From JAVVUJ01 sp964582545 (lineage in GTDB: Bacteria > Bacillota > Clostridia > Peptostreptococcales > Anaerovoracaceae): 64,000 nucleotides of DNA. A model generated the notes under the pieces. The model was not told the origin of the DNA. It saw only the letters and a list, made by a program, of their open reading frames with translations, and ran no database searches. This document shows, in pieces, positions 26,188-34,468 of the stretch (the stretch's first letter is position 1; each line of letters begins with the position of its first letter). A program made the translations under genes and the position numbers. The DNA is taken from NCBI GenBank assembly GCA_964582545.1, contig CAZOSB010000009.1, positions 1 to 64,000 of the forward strand, read 5' to 3'.

Positions 26188-28065
26188 ATGTTTAAAGATG
26201 CACAAATTTTGAGGATTGACCTCACCACTAAAACTGTGAAAAAAGATACTATCGATGGGGAAACCTACAAAAAATATCCTGGGGGCTCAGCCTTGGGCAT
26301 GTACTTAATGCTGAAGGAAATGAATCCGGAGGTGGATCCGTTATCACCTGAAAACATGCTGATTTTTTCCGTAGCACCCCTTACGGGAATTCCTATCAGC
26401 GGTCAGAGCAGAATGTGTGTCACTACAAAGAGCCCATTGACAGGAACTGCAGGAGACTCTCAGGTGGGAGGATATATTCCTGCACATCTAAAGGGCAATG
26501 GATATGACTCAATCGTATTTACAGGAAAGAGTGAAAGCCCTGTATATGTTTACATCGATAAGGATAAAGTGGAAATTAAAGATGCAAAAAATATTTGGGG
26601 AAAAATAACGGGTGAAGCGGAAGAGATCATCGCCAAGGAGCTGGGGGAAACAAAATTAGAATCCTCCATCATAGGACCTGCCGGTGAAAATGGAGTGTTA
26701 TTTGCTTCCATCATGCATATGAAGAGCCGAGCAAATGGGAGAAATGGTGTGGGGGCCGTCATGGGCTCCAAAAATTTGAAAGCGCTGGTAGTTAAGAGAC
26801 AACCACCTGTAGCACCCTTTGATCGGGATGGTATGAAAACGCTTACGTTGGATGTAAAGGAAAGAATCGCTGCCAACGAAGTCATCGTGGATACGGCTCT
26901 GAACGGATCCGCAGGGGTCGTAGATGCTCACGGAGCAGAAGGATTTTTACCTAGCTATAACTGGGAGACCGGCTGCATGGATGACTTTATGAAAACTGCC
27001 GGAACCACCATCACAAAGACTATCTTAATCGGCAGAGAAACCTGCTTCGGTTGTGCCATTAGGTGTAAAGGAGAAGTGGAAATCCCCGGTAAAGTGGATC
27101 CCGCTTACGGAGGGCCTGAATACGAGACTTGTGCTACCTTTGGATCCTATTGTGGAAACACGGATTTAGGAGCTATTTGCAGAGCCAATATGCTTTGCAA
27201 CATGTATGGGATAGATACCATTTCCTGCGGTGCTACCATAGCCTTTGCTATGGATTGCTACGAAAAGGGAATCTTAACGAAGGATCAAACCGACGGTTTA
27301 GAATTAAAATTTGGAAGTGGTGATCACTTTGAAGAGCTGATTAAAAAGATTGCCTACAAGGAAGAGGGCATTGGCAGATTGCTAGCTCAAGGAAGTGCTA
27401 GGGCGGCAGTGGAGTTGGGACAAGGTGCGGAGGATTTAGCTGTAACCTGTAAGGGACAGGAATGGCCTGCACATATGGTTCAAATGAAACCCAATTTGGC
27501 TGTAAACTACGCGGTAAATAATTTTGGTGCTGACCATCAGTCCTCTGAGCACGACCCTGCTTTGATGGCGCCAAAGGATGATCAAAATTGGCTATGGCCT
27601 AACATGCTGGATTCCTTTGAAGACTGTGATGCATATGGTATTTTAGATGCGAATAAATCCAAGTTTGCTTTATCAACCCAAAAGTTTTACTCCACATTGG
27701 ATACCCTTTGTCTCTGTCAATTTGTTTGGGGACCTGCATGGCAGCTTTACGGACCTGAAGATTTGGTGAAGTATTGTAAATATGCCTGTGACTGGGATAC
27801 CAACATTGAGGAGCTGCAGGAAATCGGTGAACGACGCATCAACATGATGAGGATGTTTAATGTAAAGAATGGTATGAATCGAAAAGAGGATTGTCTTCCT
27901 AAAAAAGCTTATTTACCTATCACTTATGGAGAGGGAGAAGTGGCTCAGATTACGGAAGAAGGCTTTGAAAAGGCTTTGGATGCATATTATGAATTTGCAG
28001 GTTGGGATCAAAACGGCGTTCCAAAACCTGAGACACTAAAAAGATTGGGATTGGATTGGATTTAA
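26188..28065 (+). CDS. AOR-family oxidoreductase 2 (tungsten or molybdenum)
   Basis: A 625-residue second AOR-family enzyme, clearly paralogous to the first but diverged. It has YPGGSALGMYLMLKEMNPEV, APLTGIPISGQSRMCVTTKS, NGVGAVMGSKNLKALVV, the cluster ligands CFGCAIRC near 285 and LCLCQFVWG near 510. GAAAGAAG is eight bases before the ATG at 26188; in-frame ATG 26182 and GTG 26179 are alternatives. The distinct sequence suggests a different substrate from AOR 1. Confidence 0.9.
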   Translation: MFKDAQILRIDLTTKTVKKDTIDGETYKKYPGGSALGMYLMLKEMNPEVDPLSPENMLIFSVAPLTGIPISGQSRMCVTTKSPLTGTAGDSQVGGYIPAHLKGNGYDSIVFTGKSESPVYVYIDKDKVEIKDAKNIWGKITGEAEEIIAKELGETKLESSIIGPAGENGVLFASIMHMKSRANGRNGVGAVMGSKNLKALVVKRQPPVAPFDRDGMKTLTLDVKERIAANEVIVDTALNGSAGVVDAHGAEGFLPSYNWETGCMDDFMKTAGTTITKTILIGRETCFGCAIRCKGEVEIPGKVDPAYGGPEYETCATFGSYCGNTDLGAICRANMLCNMYGIDTISCGATIAFAMDCYEKGILTKDQTDGLELKFGSGDHFEELIKKIAYKEEGIGRLLAQGSARAAVELGQGAEDLAVTCKGQEWPAHMVQMKPNLAVNYAVNNFGADHQSSEHDPALMAPKDDQNWLWPNMLDSFEDCDAYGILDANKSKFALSTQKFYSTLDTLCLCQFVWGPAWQLYGPEDLVKYCKYACDWDTNIEELQEIGERRINMMRMFNVKNGMNRKEDCLPKKAYLPITYGEGEVAQITEEGFEKALDAYYEFAGWDQNGVPKPETLKRLGLDWI

Positions 28066-28102
28066 AATAATTAAATTCAAAGAATTCATGGGGTAATAAG
28101 TT

Positions 28103-28300
28103 ATGATAAAAGTTAACATAAACAAAAAGGAACGGGAAATAGAAGAAAGCGTAACTGTGTCCATGCTGCTGGAAGAGTACGGCAGTAAAAGGGCAGCAGT
28201 TTGGGTGAATGGGAAACAATTACTTGTTTCCCAGTACCCCACCTATACCTTTCAAGGTGGAGATGAAGTAAAAATATTGAGAGTGGTAGCTGGGGGTTGA
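28103..28300 (+). CDS. MoaD/ThiS-like sulfur carrier 2
   Basis: A 65-residue beta-grasp protein ending in Ala-Gly-Gly. The short length and the ending GDEVKILRVVAGG look more like ThiS, but no thiamine genes are near and it directly follows an AOR gene, as the first carrier does. It ends the AOR group; a new promoter for the methyltransferase begins 30 bases later. Confidence 0.78.
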   Translation: MIKVNINKKEREIEESVTVSMLLEEYGSKRAAVWVNGKQLLVSQYPTYTFQGGDEVKILRVVAGG

Positions 28301-28330
28301 CAAAATATTTATCTCAGATACAATTAATAA

Positions 28331-28359
28331 TTGACACCGCTGGGTATTTAAAGTAAAAT
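28331..28359 (+). promoter_or_regulatory. Promoter of the restriction-modification genes
   Basis: TTGACA (28331-28336) and TAAAAT (28354-28359) are 17 bases apart. Two dyads surround it: CACCGC/GCGGTG (28335-28340 and 28385-28390) and AGAACA-AA-TGTTCT (28369-28382). Confidence 0.75.
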
Positions 28360-28427
28360 TGATGAAATAGAACAAATGTTCTACGCGGTGATGGATTATT
28401 TATTTTGTCTTAGAAAAGGAAAAAAGT

Positions 28428-29444
28428 ATGGGAAAAGTTATTGAACTACAAAACAAACAATTGGACAAAAAATATACGATGGTCTCTTTGTTTGCAGGAG
28501 CCGGTGGATTAGACATGGGTTTTGAAAATCAAGGGTTTGATGTTATTTGGGCAAACGATATCGATAAAGATGCATGCGAGACACATAGAGCCTGGTCTAA
28601 GGCAAAAGTGGTGCAAGGGGATATCGGTAAAATTGACTTTAATACCATACCAAAATCGGATGTAATCGCTGGAGGTTTTCCATGCCAAGGGTTCTCCTTA
28701 GCAGGACCTAGAAAACTAGATGATAAGCGAAATATACTGTATAAACATTTTGTGAACTTAGTTGAGGAAAAATTACCTCACATATTCATTGCGGAAAATG
28801 TAAAAGGCATTCTCACCCTGGGAGAGGGAGCGATAATAGAAGCAATCATTGAAGATTTTTCAGATAGAGGCTATGATGTCTTTCCTCATTTGGTTAATGC
28901 AAAGAGCTATGGTGTACCTCAGGATAGGTGGAGGGTAATTTTAATAGGATTTAACAAAAAATTGTGCATTACAAATTACCAATTTCCAAAAGCCCTAGAA
29001 AAAACAATCACTTTAGGGGAAGCGCTGAAAGACGTTCCTAAACCCCATAAAGATGATATTTGCCAAGGGGCATATTCCCCTAGATATATGAGCAGAAATA
29101 GGAAAAGAGGATGGCATGAATCATCCTATACGATACCTGCGATGTCGAAACAAGTTGCTTTGCATCCATCCTCTCCTGATATGATAAAATGTGGAGAGGA
29201 TAAATGGGAATTTGGCAAAAATGGAGAAACCCGAAGACTTAGTTGGCAAGAAGCCGCTGCCATACAAACCTTTCCTACCGGTATGGAATTTAAGGGCAAC
29301 CTTACTAGTAAATATAAGCAAATAGGTAATGCAGTACCGGTCAAATTAGCGGAAGTTATTGCTGCAGATTTGAAGAAACTTTTAGACAATACTTTACCTT
29401 TGGAGAATAACGGAAAGATTGAGGGATATGGCAACTCAAACTGA
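28428..29444 (+). CDS. DNA (cytosine-5) methyltransferase
   Basis: A 338-residue C5 methyltransferase that would protect host DNA. The motifs are in canonical order: I LFAGAGGLDMGFENQGF, IV GGFPCQGFSLAG with the catalytic Cys, VI AENVKG, VIII PQDRWRVILIGF, and X YKQIGNAVPVKLAEVI. The target-recognition region is about 200-270. The partner nuclease looks like HaeIII, so the site may be GGCC with the inner cytosine methylated; this is inferred from the partner. Confidence 0.94.
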   Translation: MGKVIELQNKQLDKKYTMVSLFAGAGGLDMGFENQGFDVIWANDIDKDACETHRAWSKAKVVQGDIGKIDFNTIPKSDVIAGGFPCQGFSLAGPRKLDDKRNILYKHFVNLVEEKLPHIFIAENVKGILTLGEGAIIEAIIEDFSDRGYDVFPHLVNAKSYGVPQDRWRVILIGFNKKLCITNYQFPKALEKTITLGEALKDVPKPHKDDICQGAYSPRYMSRNRKRGWHESSYTIPAMSKQVALHPSSPDMIKCGEDKWEFGKNGETRRLSWQEAAAIQTFPTGMEFKGNLTSKYKQIGNAVPVKLAEVIAADLKKLLDNTLPLENNGKIEGYGNSN

Positions 29445-30381
29445 GAGGGGGAAAGCTTTTGAATTTGCTTGTTTAAAAGCAATTCATGAAAAATATTATG
29501 AAAATCAGAAAATCGTTTTAGTGGATACTACCTCATTAAAATCTGCTAGAATATTTTATGAAGAAGCATCTCCGGAATTACAAAAAAAGATGGATTTGGC
29601 GGCTGAGGCAGGGCTTAGGATCATAGAAAGACTTGAACCACAACTGCACATTGCAGGGGGAGATCCTCTTAGCTTAGAAATACAAAAAGATGCAAAGGGA
29701 ATTGAAGGAGACGTAAGGGACGTTATATGTTCCAGAACGTCGCCTGGATGGAAAATAGGATTGTCCTGTAAACACAATCATAAAGCGGTAAAACATTCGA
29801 GACTCTCCAATAAGATTGATTTTGGTCAGAAATGGTTTGGGAGACCAAACTCAACTGAATATTTTTCAGAAATCAATCCATTATTTGAAAAATTACAGAA
29901 ACTTAAAGATAAAAAAATGCTTTGGGCAGAGGTGAATGAAAAAGAAGATTATTATTATAAACCTTTGTTAGATGCTTTTAAAAATGAATTGCTCAGATTA
30001 TATAGCCGATATGAAAAAGAAATACCATCTAAGCTTATTACTTATCTACTAGGAAATCAAGACTTTTATAAAATTATTTCAAATGATCCAAGCAGAACCA
30101 CTGAAGTACAAGCTTTTAATATCAATGGAACTCTAAATAAAAATGCAGGATTAATGAAACCTAATTCTAAAGTTCCACTGTTAAGTTTGCCTTCTTCTAT
30201 TTTCGATGTGAGTTTTAAGGCACAAACAAATAATACGATTATTATTACGTGTGACTGTGGATGGGCAGTATCCATGAGAATACATAATGCCAGCTCTAGA
30301 GTAGAACCGTCATTAAAGTTTGATGTAAATTTATTGGGAATGCCAAGTTCATTGGGAACTTTAGTTGAACCTTGGCGGTAG
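29428..30381 (+). CDS. HaeIII-like type II restriction endonuclease
   Basis: A 317-residue nuclease that resembles the RE_HaeIII family (recognition GGCC). The best-conserved part is GDVRDVICSR followed by WKIGLSCKHNHKAVKHSRLS near residues 95-125, probably the metal-binding and catalytic region. It overlaps the methyltransferase end by 17 bases, so translation is probably coupled. The start is ATG 29428; an in-frame TTG at 29419 is less likely. Family assignment is from recognition of motifs, not from a search. Confidence 0.82.
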   Translation: MATQTERGKAFEFACLKAIHEKYYENQKIVLVDTTSLKSARIFYEEASPELQKKMDLAAEAGLRIIERLEPQLHIAGGDPLSLEIQKDAKGIEGDVRDVICSRTSPGWKIGLSCKHNHKAVKHSRLSNKIDFGQKWFGRPNSTEYFSEINPLFEKLQKLKDKKMLWAEVNEKEDYYYKPLLDAFKNELLRLYSRYEKEIPSKLITYLLGNQDFYKIISNDPSRTTEVQAFNINGTLNKNAGLMKPNSKVPLLSLPSSIFDVSFKAQTNNTIIITCDCGWAVSMRIHNASSRVEPSLKFDVNLLGMPSSLGTLVEPWR

Positions 30382-30417
30382 GAAAAATATCTCGTACAAA
30401 GTATTTTTCCTGTTTTT
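30380..30417 (+). terminator. Terminator after the restriction gene
   Basis: AGGAAAAATA (30380-30389) pairs with TATTTTTCCT (30402-30411), then GTTTTTG. The next 160 bases hold nothing recognisable before the fab promoter. Confidence 0.82.
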
Positions 30418-30581
30418 GTAAGCAAGGGGATAGTTTTTCTTACTATTTTACAGCCTATTCTAATCCTCGCCATGGGATTCTTCTAATCCTACCAGTTCAG
30501 GCAAGTCATCATTTTTATCTTTTTAATAACTTTTTTCTTCTGTCTAGTTGTTAGTTAAACAATTTTTTCACAAGGATTTTA

Positions 30582-30610
30582 TTGACAATAATATTTGGAT
30601 AAATTATACT
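30582..30610 (+). promoter_or_regulatory. Promoter of the fab operon
   Basis: TTGACA (30582-30587) and TATACT (30605-30610) are 17 bases apart. The expected start is near 30617. Confidence 0.85.
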
Positions 30611-30622
30611 ATAATTAAATAC

Positions 30623-30635
30623 TTTGATAATCAAA
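30623..30635. promoter_or_regulatory. FabT-type operator
   Basis: The palindrome TTTGAT-A-ATCAAA matches the type of site bound by FabT, the MarR-family fatty-acid repressor of Firmicutes. It lies about six bases downstream of the expected transcription start, where a bound repressor would block transcription. The MarR domain encoded at 36289 is the likely binder. Confidence 0.75.
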
Positions 30636-30681
30636 ATAAATATTAAATAAAAATATAGCTTTAGATTTAGGAGGTTGAAAT

Positions 30682-31689
30682 TTGGGTGTTACAATTATAG
30701 GAACAGGAAAGGCATTACCTCAACTGTCCTTGGACAATGATGCATTGTCCAAGATGGTGGATACAAATAACCAATGGATTATCGACCGAACGGGGATAGA
30801 GTCCAGACATGTTTCTGTGGAGGAAAGTGCCTTAGATCTGTCTGTTAAGGCTTCGGAAGAGGCACTGAAAGGTTTAGGCAATGAGCCCCCAATAGCGAAG
30901 GATTCCATAGATTTAGTCATCGTGGCTACAGTTACCCCTGATATGTTGGTACCCTCTATGGGTGCACTGGTCAAAAGAGCTTTAGACTTACCCAATGCTG
31001 TCGCCTTTGATCTGAATACGGCATGCAGCGGGTTTGTTTACGCCACTTGGGTGGCTGAATCCTTGATGAAGGCCGGAGCTATTCCGGGAGCTAAAACAAA
31101 TCAAATAAAACGCGGATTGGTAATAGGCGTTGAAAGGCTAAGCAGAATTGTTAATTGGGAAGACAGAGGAACTTGCATCATCTTTGGTGACGGTGCAGGC
31201 AGTGCTATTTTAGAGCTGAACCCTGAAAAAATTGGGATTATAGGTAGCGTGATAAAAAATTATGATGATCATTCTAATTCTTTGACTTGTGGTATGGAAT
31301 ACCTAAAAACTCCTTTTCATGCTGAGGGAGAAAAAGACGACATGTTTTTAAAGATGAATGGAACCCAAGTATTTAAATTTGCAGTAAAAGCCGTAGAAGA
31401 AATGATGATTAAAATCTTTGATCAGACTGGGGTTTCCCCAGATGATGTGAAATATTACATACCTCATCAGGCGAACTTACGCATTATTACTGCTGCCGCA
31501 CAAAGGTTTAAGCAACCCATTGAAAAGTTTCAAGTGAATATTAAAACCACAGGAAACGTTTCCGCAGCCAGCATTCCCATGGCCCTTGCCGATTTGATGG
31601 CCACAGGCAAAGTAGAAAAAGGCGATAAAATCTTGATGGTAGGCTTTGGGGGAGGCTTGTCTGCCGGTGCCATATTGTATGAAGTATAA
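30682..31689 (+). CDS. fabH: 3-oxoacyl-ACP synthase III
   Basis: A 335-residue enzyme that condenses acetyl-CoA with malonyl-ACP to start fatty-acid synthesis. The catalytic triad is in DLNTACSGFVYA (Cys), YIPHQANLRII (His) and TTGNVSAASIP (Asn). Translation starts at TTG 30682, seven bases after AGGAGG; no ATG or GTG fits. It is the first gene of the fab operon. No acyl carrier protein gene follows it, unlike many clostridial operons. Confidence 0.95.
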   Translation: MGVTIIGTGKALPQLSLDNDALSKMVDTNNQWIIDRTGIESRHVSVEESALDLSVKASEEALKGLGNEPPIAKDSIDLVIVATVTPDMLVPSMGALVKRALDLPNAVAFDLNTACSGFVYATWVAESLMKAGAIPGAKTNQIKRGLVIGVERLSRIVNWEDRGTCIIFGDGAGSAILELNPEKIGIIGSVIKNYDDHSNSLTCGMEYLKTPFHAEGEKDDMFLKMNGTQVFKFAVKAVEEMMIKIFDQTGVSPDDVKYYIPHQANLRIITAAAQRFKQPIEKFQVNIKTTGNVSAASIPMALADLMATGKVEKGDKILMVGFGGGLSAGAILYEV

Positions 31690-31728
31690 ACTTTTAAGAT
31701 AATAAATCAATTTGGAGGTTGAATATAA

Positions 31729-32706
31729 ATGGTCAATATTTGTGAACTGCTGAAAATAGAGTATCCCATTATACAAGGTGCCATGGCTTGGATCGCTGAC
31801 AGTTCGTTAGCAGCAGCCGTGAGCAACGGAGGAGGACTGGGGATTATTGCGGCAGGAGCTGCAGAGCCGGATTGGGTTCGAGCAGAGATTCAAAAGACAC
31901 GTGAGCTTACAGATAAACCCTTCGGTGTGAACATTATGTTGTTGAGTCCTTATGCAGAGGAAGTCATCGAGGTAATCTGCCAGGAAAAAGTGTCGGTGGT
32001 CACTACTGGTGCAGGAAATCCAGGTAAGTATATACCAAGATTTAAAGAAAATAACATTAAAGTCATTCCGGTGGTGGCCTCTGTAGCCTTGGCTACTCGC
32101 TTGGAAAGGGCAGGGGCAGATGCGGTCATTGCCGAAGGTCAGGAAGCCGGTGGGCATATCGGTGAGTTGACCACCATGGCACTGGTACCGCAAGTGGTAG
32201 ATGCCATAAAGATTCCCGTAATCGCTGCAGGGGGTATCGGTGACGGAAGAGGAGTCACAGCAGCATTCATGTTGGGTGCCAAAGGTGTACAGGTAGGTAC
32301 AAGGTTTGTGGTGGCGGAGGAATGCACGGTATCACAAAACTATAAAGATATGATCATTAAAGCAAAAGATACAGATACGGTAGCAACCGGAAGAAGCACG
32401 GGACATCCCGTACGGGTTCTAAAAAACAAACTAACTCGGGAAATCTTATCCATGGAGAAGAAAGATGTAAATTTCGAAGAGATGGAACGATTAACGGTGG
32501 GCACTCTGAGAGCGGCTGTCAAGGACGGAGACGTAGTTCGAGGCTCCGTCATGTCAGGTCAGATTGCGGGGCTCATAAAGAAAGAACAAAGTGCAAAAGA
32601 AATAATAGAAGAAATGTTTAAGGAGGCAGAGGTCATATATGAAGATAGGTTTGCTATTTGCAGGGCAGGGAGCTCAGCACACAGGGATGGGCAAAAGCCT
32701 TTATGA
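31729..32706 (+). CDS. fabK: Enoyl-ACP reductase II (FMN)
   Basis: A 325-residue flavoprotein that reduces trans-2-enoyl-ACP, the last step of each elongation cycle. Nearly the whole chain aligns by eye with pneumococcal FabK: YPIIQGAMAWIAD, PFGVNIMLLSPY, VVTTGAGNP, EGQEAGGHIGELTTM with the catalytic His, AAGGIGDGRG and VQVGTRFVVAEE. The last 22 codons overlap the start of fabD in another frame, so its tail (YEDRFAICRAGSSAHR) is unlike other FabK proteins. Confidence 0.94.
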   Translation: MVNICELLKIEYPIIQGAMAWIADSSLAAAVSNGGGLGIIAAGAAEPDWVRAEIQKTRELTDKPFGVNIMLLSPYAEEVIEVICQEKVSVVTTGAGNPGKYIPRFKENNIKVIPVVASVALATRLERAGADAVIAEGQEAGGHIGELTTMALVPQVVDAIKIPVIAAGGIGDGRGVTAAFMLGAKGVQVGTRFVVAEECTVSQNYKDMIIKAKDTDTVATGRSTGHPVRVLKNKLTREILSMEKKDVNFEEMERLTVGTLRAAVKDGDVVRGSVMSGQIAGLIKKEQSAKEIIEEMFKEAEVIYEDRFAICRAGSSAHRDGQKPL

Positions 32707-33688
32707 CAATAATGAAAGTGCAAAGAAAATTATGGATTTGGCCGGAGAAGAAATAAAGGCACAGTGCTTTGAAGGAAGCAAGGAGTTGCTACGTCAAACT
32801 CAGGTTACGCAGCCATGTATTTATGCGGTTTCTATGGCAGCTTATGAAGCCCTTTTAGGAGAAATCGCTAAGCTTTCTCAAAAGGAAATGAAGTCCATAG
32901 AGGTGGTGGGACTAGCAGGGTTTAGCTTGGGAGAATATTCCGCCCTGACCGCAGGTACTACTATTAAAAATGTGGAAACTGGACTAAAAATCGTTAAAGA
33001 GCGTGGAAAATGGATGAACGAAGCGGGATTGGATGAAGAGGGTGAAAATAAAGGGGGCATGATGGCCGCCTTTGGAGAACGCCAAAAGATATTAGATGCG
33101 GTAGCAGTTTGCCGAGAAGATGGCATTTTGGAAGGTGTGAACTTTAACTCTCATCAGCAGACGGTAGTGGCAGGAGACAAAGCTTCCTTGGATAGATTCA
33201 AAGCCTATGTAAAAGCCAAGGCAAAGGAAGGTGAGCACCTGAAGGTAGTTCCCCTCAGTGTCAGTACCGCTTTTCATAGCCCCATGATGGAGCCTGCGGT
33301 ACCTAAGTTGGAGGCTTTACTGTCAGAGTGTTCTTTGAAAAGACCTAACATGAAGATCTACTCCAATGTAACAGGAAGAGACATGATGGAGGATTTCAAG
33401 GGAAAAGAAGATACGGTAGGACAATACATTACACAGATCATGGCGAAACAAGCCAAAAGTCCCGTTTATTGGCAGGAAACCATAGAGAATATGGTGAGCG
33501 ATGGGGTGCAGCTCTTCATAGAGTTGGGTCCCGGAAATACGCTCTGCGGGTTAGTGAAAAAGATCAATCACGATTTACTGGCACTGCATGTGGAAAACCA
33601 AGAGACTTTAGAGTCAACTTTAAAAGCTTTAAAAATGCTTATCGGTCAGGAAGGTCGAGGGGAATCCTTGGCTTTACAAGAAATATAG
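32639..33688 (+). CDS. fabD: Malonyl-CoA:ACP transacylase
   Basis: A 349-residue enzyme that loads malonyl groups onto acyl carrier protein. It opens with LLFAGQGAQHTGMGKSLY; the nucleophile is in GFSLGEYSAL, where the usual GHSLGE has Phe for His, and the catalytic His is in STAFHSPMM. It is about 35 residues longer than typical FabD. Ribosome binding sequences AGGAGG (32621-32626) and AGAGGT lie inside fabK. The conserved start makes the 68-base overlap credible. Confidence 0.94.
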   Translation: MKIGLLFAGQGAQHTGMGKSLYDNNESAKKIMDLAGEEIKAQCFEGSKELLRQTQVTQPCIYAVSMAAYEALLGEIAKLSQKEMKSIEVVGLAGFSLGEYSALTAGTTIKNVETGLKIVKERGKWMNEAGLDEEGENKGGMMAAFGERQKILDAVAVCREDGILEGVNFNSHQQTVVAGDKASLDRFKAYVKAKAKEGEHLKVVPLSVSTAFHSPMMEPAVPKLEALLSECSLKRPNMKIYSNVTGRDMMEDFKGKEDTVGQYITQIMAKQAKSPVYWQETIENMVSDGVQLFIELGPGNTLCGLVKKINHDLLALHVENQETLESTLKALKMLIGQEGRGESLALQEI

Positions 33689-33700
33689 ATGGAGAAAGTT

Positions 33701-34447
33701 ATGAAATTATTAGAAAATAAGAGCGCTTTGATTACCGGGGGGGTCCGTGGAATCGGGAAGGCCATCGCCAAGGAATTCTGCAAGAACGGTTGTAATGTTT
33801 TGATTTGCTACAGAAGCAATGATGTAGCTGCGCAGGAAGCTCTGACAGAGTTAGAAACCTTTGGTACCAAGGTGGTTCTTTTGAAAGGTGATGTGTCAGA
33901 TGCCGCACATAGCGAAGAAGCCGTAGCACTTGCCAAGGAATCTTTTGGGAGATTGGACATCTTGGTAAATAATGCAGGAATCACAAACGACAAATTGATT
34001 ATGCGCATGAGTCCCGATGACTTTGATAAAGTTATTCAAACCAATTTAAGCGGAAGCTATTATTTTTTAAAAAATGCATCTTCCGTGATGGTGAAACAAA
34101 AATCCGGGTGTATCATCAACCTTTCCTCCATCGTGGGTGTAAAGGGGAATCCGGGTCAGGTGAACTACAGCGCTTCAAAAGCCGGGATCATCGGAATGAC
34201 TTTATCGGCAGCAAAGGAGCTGGGAAGAAGGGGAATCAGAGTGAACGCCATAGCACCGGGGTTTGTTGAGACGGACATGACGGGAGTTTTGACGGAAGAT
34301 CAAATGAGTAAATTATCAGACTCCATCAGCCTGGGAAGAGTAGGAAAAGCTGAAGATATCGCCAATGCAGCATTGTATTTGGCATCGGATATGGCAGCTT
34401 ATGTGACCGGTCAAGTATTGGGAGTAGATGGAGGCTTGTCTCTGTAA
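33701..34447 (+). CDS. fabG: 3-oxoacyl-ACP reductase
   Basis: A 248-residue short-chain dehydrogenase that reduces 3-oxoacyl-ACP with NADPH. It has TGGVRGIGKAIAKEF, NNAGIT, the catalytic Ser in INLSSIVGVKGN, YSASK and the closing VTGQVLGVDGGLSL. The ATG at 33701, six bases after GGAG, gives the standard length; an in-frame ATG at 33689 touches the fabD stop and is less likely. Confidence 0.95.
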   Translation: MKLLENKSALITGGVRGIGKAIAKEFCKNGCNVLICYRSNDVAAQEALTELETFGTKVVLLKGDVSDAAHSEEAVALAKESFGRLDILVNNAGITNDKLIMRMSPDDFDKVIQTNLSGSYYFLKNASSVMVKQKSGCIINLSSIVGVKGNPGQVNYSASKAGIIGMTLSAAKELGRRGIRVNAIAPGFVETDMTGVLTEDQMSKLSDSISLGRVGKAEDIANAALYLASDMAAYVTGQVLGVDGGLSL

Positions 34448-34468
34448 GGAAAGAGAGGTTTAAAATAC

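Noticed and set aside
32639..32706. Possible frameshift at the fabK/fabD junction
   Set aside because: Both proteins have full conserved cores, and fabD has its own binding site and a conserved start, so a real overlap is simpler.
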